The position numbers were made by a program, and so were the translations under genes. 8,627 bases of DNA, taken from Campylobacterota bacterium (GTDB lineage Bacteria > Campylobacterota > Campylobacteria > Campylobacterales > Sulfurovaceae). Shown here in pieces: positions 6,113-8,627 of this stretch. Where the stretch lies: positions 1-8,627 of the forward strand of contig JAADEA010000144.1 in assembly GCA_013153675.1 (NCBI GenBank), written 5' to 3'. Below the pieces are notes generated by a model that saw nothing but the letters and a program-made list of their open reading frames with translations, made no database searches and was not told the origin of the DNA. Each line of letters begins with the position of its first letter. The stretch's first letter is position 1.

Positions 6113-6760
6113 ATGGAAAATAGAAATGTAGGTATGCCTCTCTTAGGAGACAAATTTCCTCAAATGGAAGTTAAAACCACAAAAGGAGTAATGAATATTC
6201 CAAAAGATTTTAATAAAAAATGGGTAGTATTATTTAGCCATCCAGCAGACTTTACTCCTGTTTGCACCACTGAATTTGTAGCTTTTGCTAAAAGAGAAGA
6301 AGAGTTTAATAAATTAAATGCATCACTTATTGGAATGAGTATTGATCAAGTCTTCTCTCATATTAAATGGATAGAGTGGATAGAAGAGAATTTAGATACA
6401 AAAATAAATTTTCCAATAATTGCAGCAAATGACGAGATAGCTCTAAAGCTTGGAATGTTACATCCTAATAAAGGAAGCAATACTGTAAGAGCCGTATTTA
6501 TTATAGATCCACAAGAGACTATTAGAGCTATAATCTACTATCCACAAGAGATAGGAAGAAATATAGATGAGATCTTAAGAGCTCTAAAAGCTTTGCAAAT
6601 AAGCGATAAAGAGAATGTAGCACTACCAGCAAATTGGCCAAATAATGAGTTAATAAAAGATAGAGCTATTATACCTCCAGCCACAGATATTGAGGTTGCA
6701 AAAGAAAGGGCAAAAGATAAAGATTGCTTTGATTGGTGGTTTTGTCATAAAAATATATAA
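6113..6760 (+). CDS. Archaeal-type (Prx6-like) peroxiredoxin
   Basis: This cytoplasmic thiol peroxidase reduces hydrogen peroxide and organic peroxides. The 215-residue protein opens with MPLLGDKFP (8-16). The peroxidatic block is HPADFTPVC, with Thr48 and the reactive Cys51, followed by TTEFVAF. Arg126 in [12 protein letters not shown] is the conserved active-site arginine. The C-terminal arm ends with CFDWWFC (Cys205, Cys211), just four residues before the end. This cysteine layout matches archaeal enzymes such as those of Pyrococcus horikoshii and Aeropyrum pernix, where the two C-terminal cysteines serve in resolution. It lacks the longer tail of the Aeropyrum enzyme. ATG 6113 is chosen because AAAGGA precedes it by six bases; an in-frame TTG two codons earlier has no spacing for that site. 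It is monocistronic: a strong terminator overlaps its stop codon. Confidence 0.93.
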   Translation: MENRNVGMPLLGDKFPQMEVKTTKGVMNIPKDFNKKWVVLFSHPADFTPVCTTEFVAFAKREEEFNKLNASLIGMSIDQVFSHIKWIEWIEENLDTKINFPIIAANDEIALKLGMLHPNKGSNTVRAVFIIDPQETIRAIIYYPQEIGRNIDEILRALKALQISDKENVALPANWPNNELIKDRAIIPPATDIEVAKERAKDKDCFDWWFCHKNI

Positions 6761-6784
6761 AAAGGGAACCTTTTCCCTTTTTTA
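6759..6784 (+). terminator. Intrinsic terminator after the peroxiredoxin gene
   Basis: AAAAAGGGAA (6759-6768) pairs with TTCCCTTTTT (6773-6782) around the loop CCTT, and the U-run continues to 6783. The stem includes the last two bases of the peroxiredoxin stop codon. The A-tract on the 5' side means it could also work from the opposite strand. Confidence 0.88.
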
Positions 6785-6798
6785 TTTGAAGCTATATT

Positions 6799-6807
6799 TG
6801 ATAAAAT
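6799..6807 (+). promoter_or_regulatory. Extended -10 promoter of tlpA, very close to the start codon
   Basis: TGATAAAAT ends seven bases before the ATG at 6815, so the predicted transcription start falls at or within a base or two of that ATG. It follows the peroxiredoxin terminator directly and no Shine-Dalgarno sequence lies between, which implies a leaderless mRNA. Confidence 0.55.
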
Positions 6808-6814
6808 CTAACTT

Positions 6815-7315
6815 ATGAAGTTAAAAAAGCTATTTAGAGAAGTTATATTTTTTATTATCTTTATAGTAATAGCCTCTGCAATTATAGGATATATTAGAGC
6901 TCCAAAAGGGATAGAGAATATCTCCTTTATTAAAAAATATAAAACGATAGATGGTAATAAGATAGATTTTAAAAATAAAAAAATTATTTTGTATTTTTGG
7001 GGGAGCTGGTGTCCTATATGCAAAAAGGAGCTATCAACCCTAAATAAATTAGCATTAAAAAAAGATAGAGATTATATTTTAATTACTATTGCCTCTAATA
7101 GTGGTAGTAATAGAGAACTTAAAGAGTTTTTAAAACAAAGAGATCTAAATTTTTTAGTTATTAACGATATAGATGGAGAGATAGCAAAAAGTTTTGGTAT
7201 TAATGTATTTCCAAGTACCCTTTATTACAATAAAAATGGTGAGTTAAAATTAAAAGATAGTGGATATACTTCTTACTTAGGATTTTTAGCAAGAGTAAAA
7301 GCAATTGGAGACTAA
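6815..7315 (+). CDS. Membrane-anchored TlpA/ResA-like thioredoxin-fold protein
   Basis: This is probably a periplasm-facing thiol-disulfide oxidoreductase of the TlpA/ResA/ScsD group. Such proteins act in cytochrome c maturation or in redox control of envelope proteins. Of 166 residues, 10-26 form a single N-terminal hydrophobic anchor. The thioredoxin fold follows, with FWGSWCPIC (61-69; Cys66 and Cys69) and the cis-proline in FPST (Pro133). No helical insert or second domain is visible, so it is a compact member. There is no ribosome binding site before ATG 6815, and no other methionine that would leave an intact protein. The stop is one base before the nspC ATG, so the two are coupled, though no functional link between them is known. 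The client protein cannot be predicted. Confidence 0.87.
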   Translation: MKLKKLFREVIFFIIFIVIASAIIGYIRAPKGIENISFIKKYKTIDGNKIDFKNKKIILYFWGSWCPICKKELSTLNKLALKKDRDYILITIASNSGSNRELKEFLKQRDLNFLVINDIDGEIAKSFGINVFPSTLYYNKNGELKLKDSGYTSYLGFLARVKAIGD

Positions 7316-7316
7316 A

Positions 7317-8462
7317 ATGATACCTTTAGAGATTTTAAATAAACTTCCATCTCCTTGTTGGATATTAGAAGAGGAAAAATTGATTAAAAATCTTGAAATA
7401 TTAAAAAATATAAAAGATAAAACGGGTGTAAAAATTCTATTAGCCCTAAAAGGTTATGCCCTTTGGAGATCTTTTGATATTATTAATAGATATTTAGATG
7501 GATGTTGTGCAAGTGGGTTATATGAGGCTATGCTTGCTTTTGAAGAGTTTCAAAAGGAGGTCTCTACCTACTCTCCAGCATATAAAGAAGAAGAGATAGA
7601 TAAAATCGCAAAAATATCTAATCATCTAATATTTAACTCTATTAATCAATTAAAGAGATTTGCTAAGAGAGCAAAAGAGATAAATAGCTCTATATCAATT
7701 GGTCTTAGAATAAATCCAGAAGTATCAGCAGCTCCAGTAGAACTATATAATCCTTGCGCTCCTTATTCAAGACTTGGTGTTACAAAAGAAAATTTTGATG
7801 AAAGTTCTTTAGAGTTAATAGAGGGATTTCATATACATGCTCTATGTGAAGAGGACTCCTCTTCATTAGAGGTAGTAGTAGAAGGGTTTTTAGAAAAATT
7901 TAAAGAATACCTTCCAAAATTAAAGTGGTTAAATTTAGGAGGTGGGCACCATATTACTAAAAAGGGATATAATATAGAAAAATTAATAGATATATTAACA
8001 TCTCTTAAAAAGAGTTATCCAAATTTAGAACTATATTTAGAACCAGGAGAGGCAATTGGATGGGAGAGTGGCGTCTTAATGACTACTGTTTTAGATATTG
8101 TAGAAAATAAAATTAAAATAGCTATTGTGGACTCTTCAGCTGAAGCCCATATGCCAGATACTATTATTATGCCATATAAAGCAAAAATAGCTAACGCTAA
8201 AGAGCCTGGAGAATTAAAATATACCTATCAAATAGCAGGAGTTACATGTCTTGCTGGAGATATTATGGGAGAGTATAGCTTTAATAGACCCTTAAAAGTT
8301 GGCGATAAGATTATATTTGAGGATCAAATACACTATACAATGGTAAAAGCTACTACATTTAATGGAATTAAACTTCCAGCTATTGCAATTTTGAGAAGAG
8401 ATAAAAAAGTAGATATTATAAAAGAGTTTGGATATTGCGATTTTAAACATCGCCTCTCATAA
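7317..8462 (+). CDS. nspC: Carboxynorspermidine/carboxyspermidine decarboxylase
   Basis: NspC is a PLP-dependent decarboxylase of the alanine-racemase fold. It performs the last step of the alternative polyamine pathway, turning carboxynorspermidine or carboxyspermidine into norspermidine or spermidine. In the 381-residue protein the PLP lysine is Lys45 in LALKGYA. The phosphate-binding loop is LNLGGGHH (205-212), EPGEAIG spans 242-248, AHMPD is at 277-281, and the catalytic cysteine is probably Cys311 in TCLAGD. The start is ATG 7317, with GGAG at 7307-7310 inside the end of the upstream gene; a TTG four codons earlier is not better placed. The partner carboxy(nor)spermidine dehydrogenase is not in this window. 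Its last 20 bases overlap the opposite-strand gene that follows. Confidence 0.94.
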   Translation: MIPLEILNKLPSPCWILEEEKLIKNLEILKNIKDKTGVKILLALKGYALWRSFDIINRYLDGCCASGLYEAMLAFEEFQKEVSTYSPAYKEEEIDKIAKISNHLIFNSINQLKRFAKRAKEINSSISIGLRINPEVSAAPVELYNPCAPYSRLGVTKENFDESSLELIEGFHIHALCEEDSSSLEVVVEGFLEKFKEYLPKLKWLNLGGGHHITKKGYNIEKLIDILTSLKKSYPNLELYLEPGEAIGWESGVLMTTVLDIVENKIKIAIVDSSAEAHMPDTIIMPYKAKIANAKEPGELKYTYQIAGVTCLAGDIMGEYSFNRPLKVGDKIIFEDQIHYTMVKATTFNGIKLPAIAILRRDKKVDIIKEFGYCDFKHRLS

Positions 8463-8627
8463 TTAAAGAGATAAATCTACCTTTTGTCTTCTCCTTCCTA
8501 TAACTAAAAAAGAGTCTATTATTGCAACTTGTACAAAAAAAGGAGACCTTTATATTATTCTTTTTTACTCCACTATTTAAAAGTTGAGTGATATTAACTT
8601 TTTCAATTGATAAAAATATATTTTTAT
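8443..8627 (-). CDS. pgeF: Laccase-domain (PgeF/YfiH) protein, C-terminal part
   Basis: Only the last 60 residues are in the window; the gene enters from the right edge. The segment reads CTSC, then FFSYRKEKTKGRF, then a short tail MRGDV before TAA. This matches the conserved end of the YfiH/PgeF family (Cys-Thr-x-Cys, FFSYR, GR). These proteins were called polyphenol oxidases or laccases. E. coli PgeF edits peptidoglycan by removing wrongly incorporated L-serine precursors, and related proteins act as purine nucleosidases or phosphorylases. The frame is open throughout, including a run of seven T that can be misread as a frameshift. It converges on nspC and overlaps it by 20 bases. Recognition is from the tail only, so the exact role is uncertain. 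Confidence 0.75.
   Translation of the reverse strand, partial: KNIFLSIEKVNITQLLNSGVKKNNIKVSFFCTSCNNRLFFSYRKEKTKGRFISLIMRGDV

Noticed and set aside
6808..7023. Minus-strand 71-residue frame antisense to tlpA
   Set aside because: It is a shadow of the AT-rich membrane-anchor coding sequence, with no family pattern and no ribosome binding site of note.
8527..8540. Possible frameshift in the laccase-domain gene at a run of seven T
   Set aside because: Careful counting keeps the frame open through the run and restores the conserved CTSC...FFSYR residues.

Overview
This strongly AT-rich window carries ten readable genes and the edge of a probable eleventh, most of them conserved housekeeping functions. 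The gene set suggests a member of the Campylobacterota (Epsilonproteobacteria). Supporting points are a carboxynorspermidine decarboxylase (NspC), a YebC protein with the MGRAFEYRKAAK-type N-terminus, heavy AGA/ATA/AAA codon use, and promoters made of an extended -10 (TGN followed by TATAAT-like) with no clear -35. An archaeal-type peroxiredoxin hints at a hydrothermal or thermophilic lineage, but the genus cannot be fixed from the sequence alone.

Layout, left to right. A probable divergent gene starts with TTG at the left edge (minus). It is followed by rsmD and an overlapping DppC-type ABC permease (plus). The permease converges on yebC (minus), and a hairpin spans both stop codons. A short divergent promoter region separates yebC from a DedA-family membrane protein gene (plus). 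That gene converges on a minus-strand pair, purL followed by a secreted RNase T2, again with a hairpin across both stops. A 260-bp gene-free region (5853-6112) lies between purL and the plus-strand peroxiredoxin gene. It holds tandem repeats, dyads and two mutually exclusive 5'-UTR hairpins. After a strong intrinsic terminator come a membrane-anchored TlpA/thioredoxin-like gene with no Shine-Dalgarno sequence, and nspC, translationally coupled to it. The 3' end of nspC overlaps the 3' end of a minus-strand PgeF/laccase-domain gene that runs off the window.

How the genes fit together. Most neighbours are not functionally linked; this is a densely packed chromosomal core with many short divergent and convergent units. 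Likely co-transcribed groups are rsmD-permease, purL-rnaseT2 and tlpA-nspC. I see no tRNA, rRNA, CRISPR array, insertion sequence or phage gene, and no clearly new multigene system. The points most worth checking are the permease with a degenerate EAA loop and no partner genes, the DedA protein lacking the family's key charged residues, the switch-like 5' leader of the peroxiredoxin gene, and the apparently leaderless tlpA mRNA.
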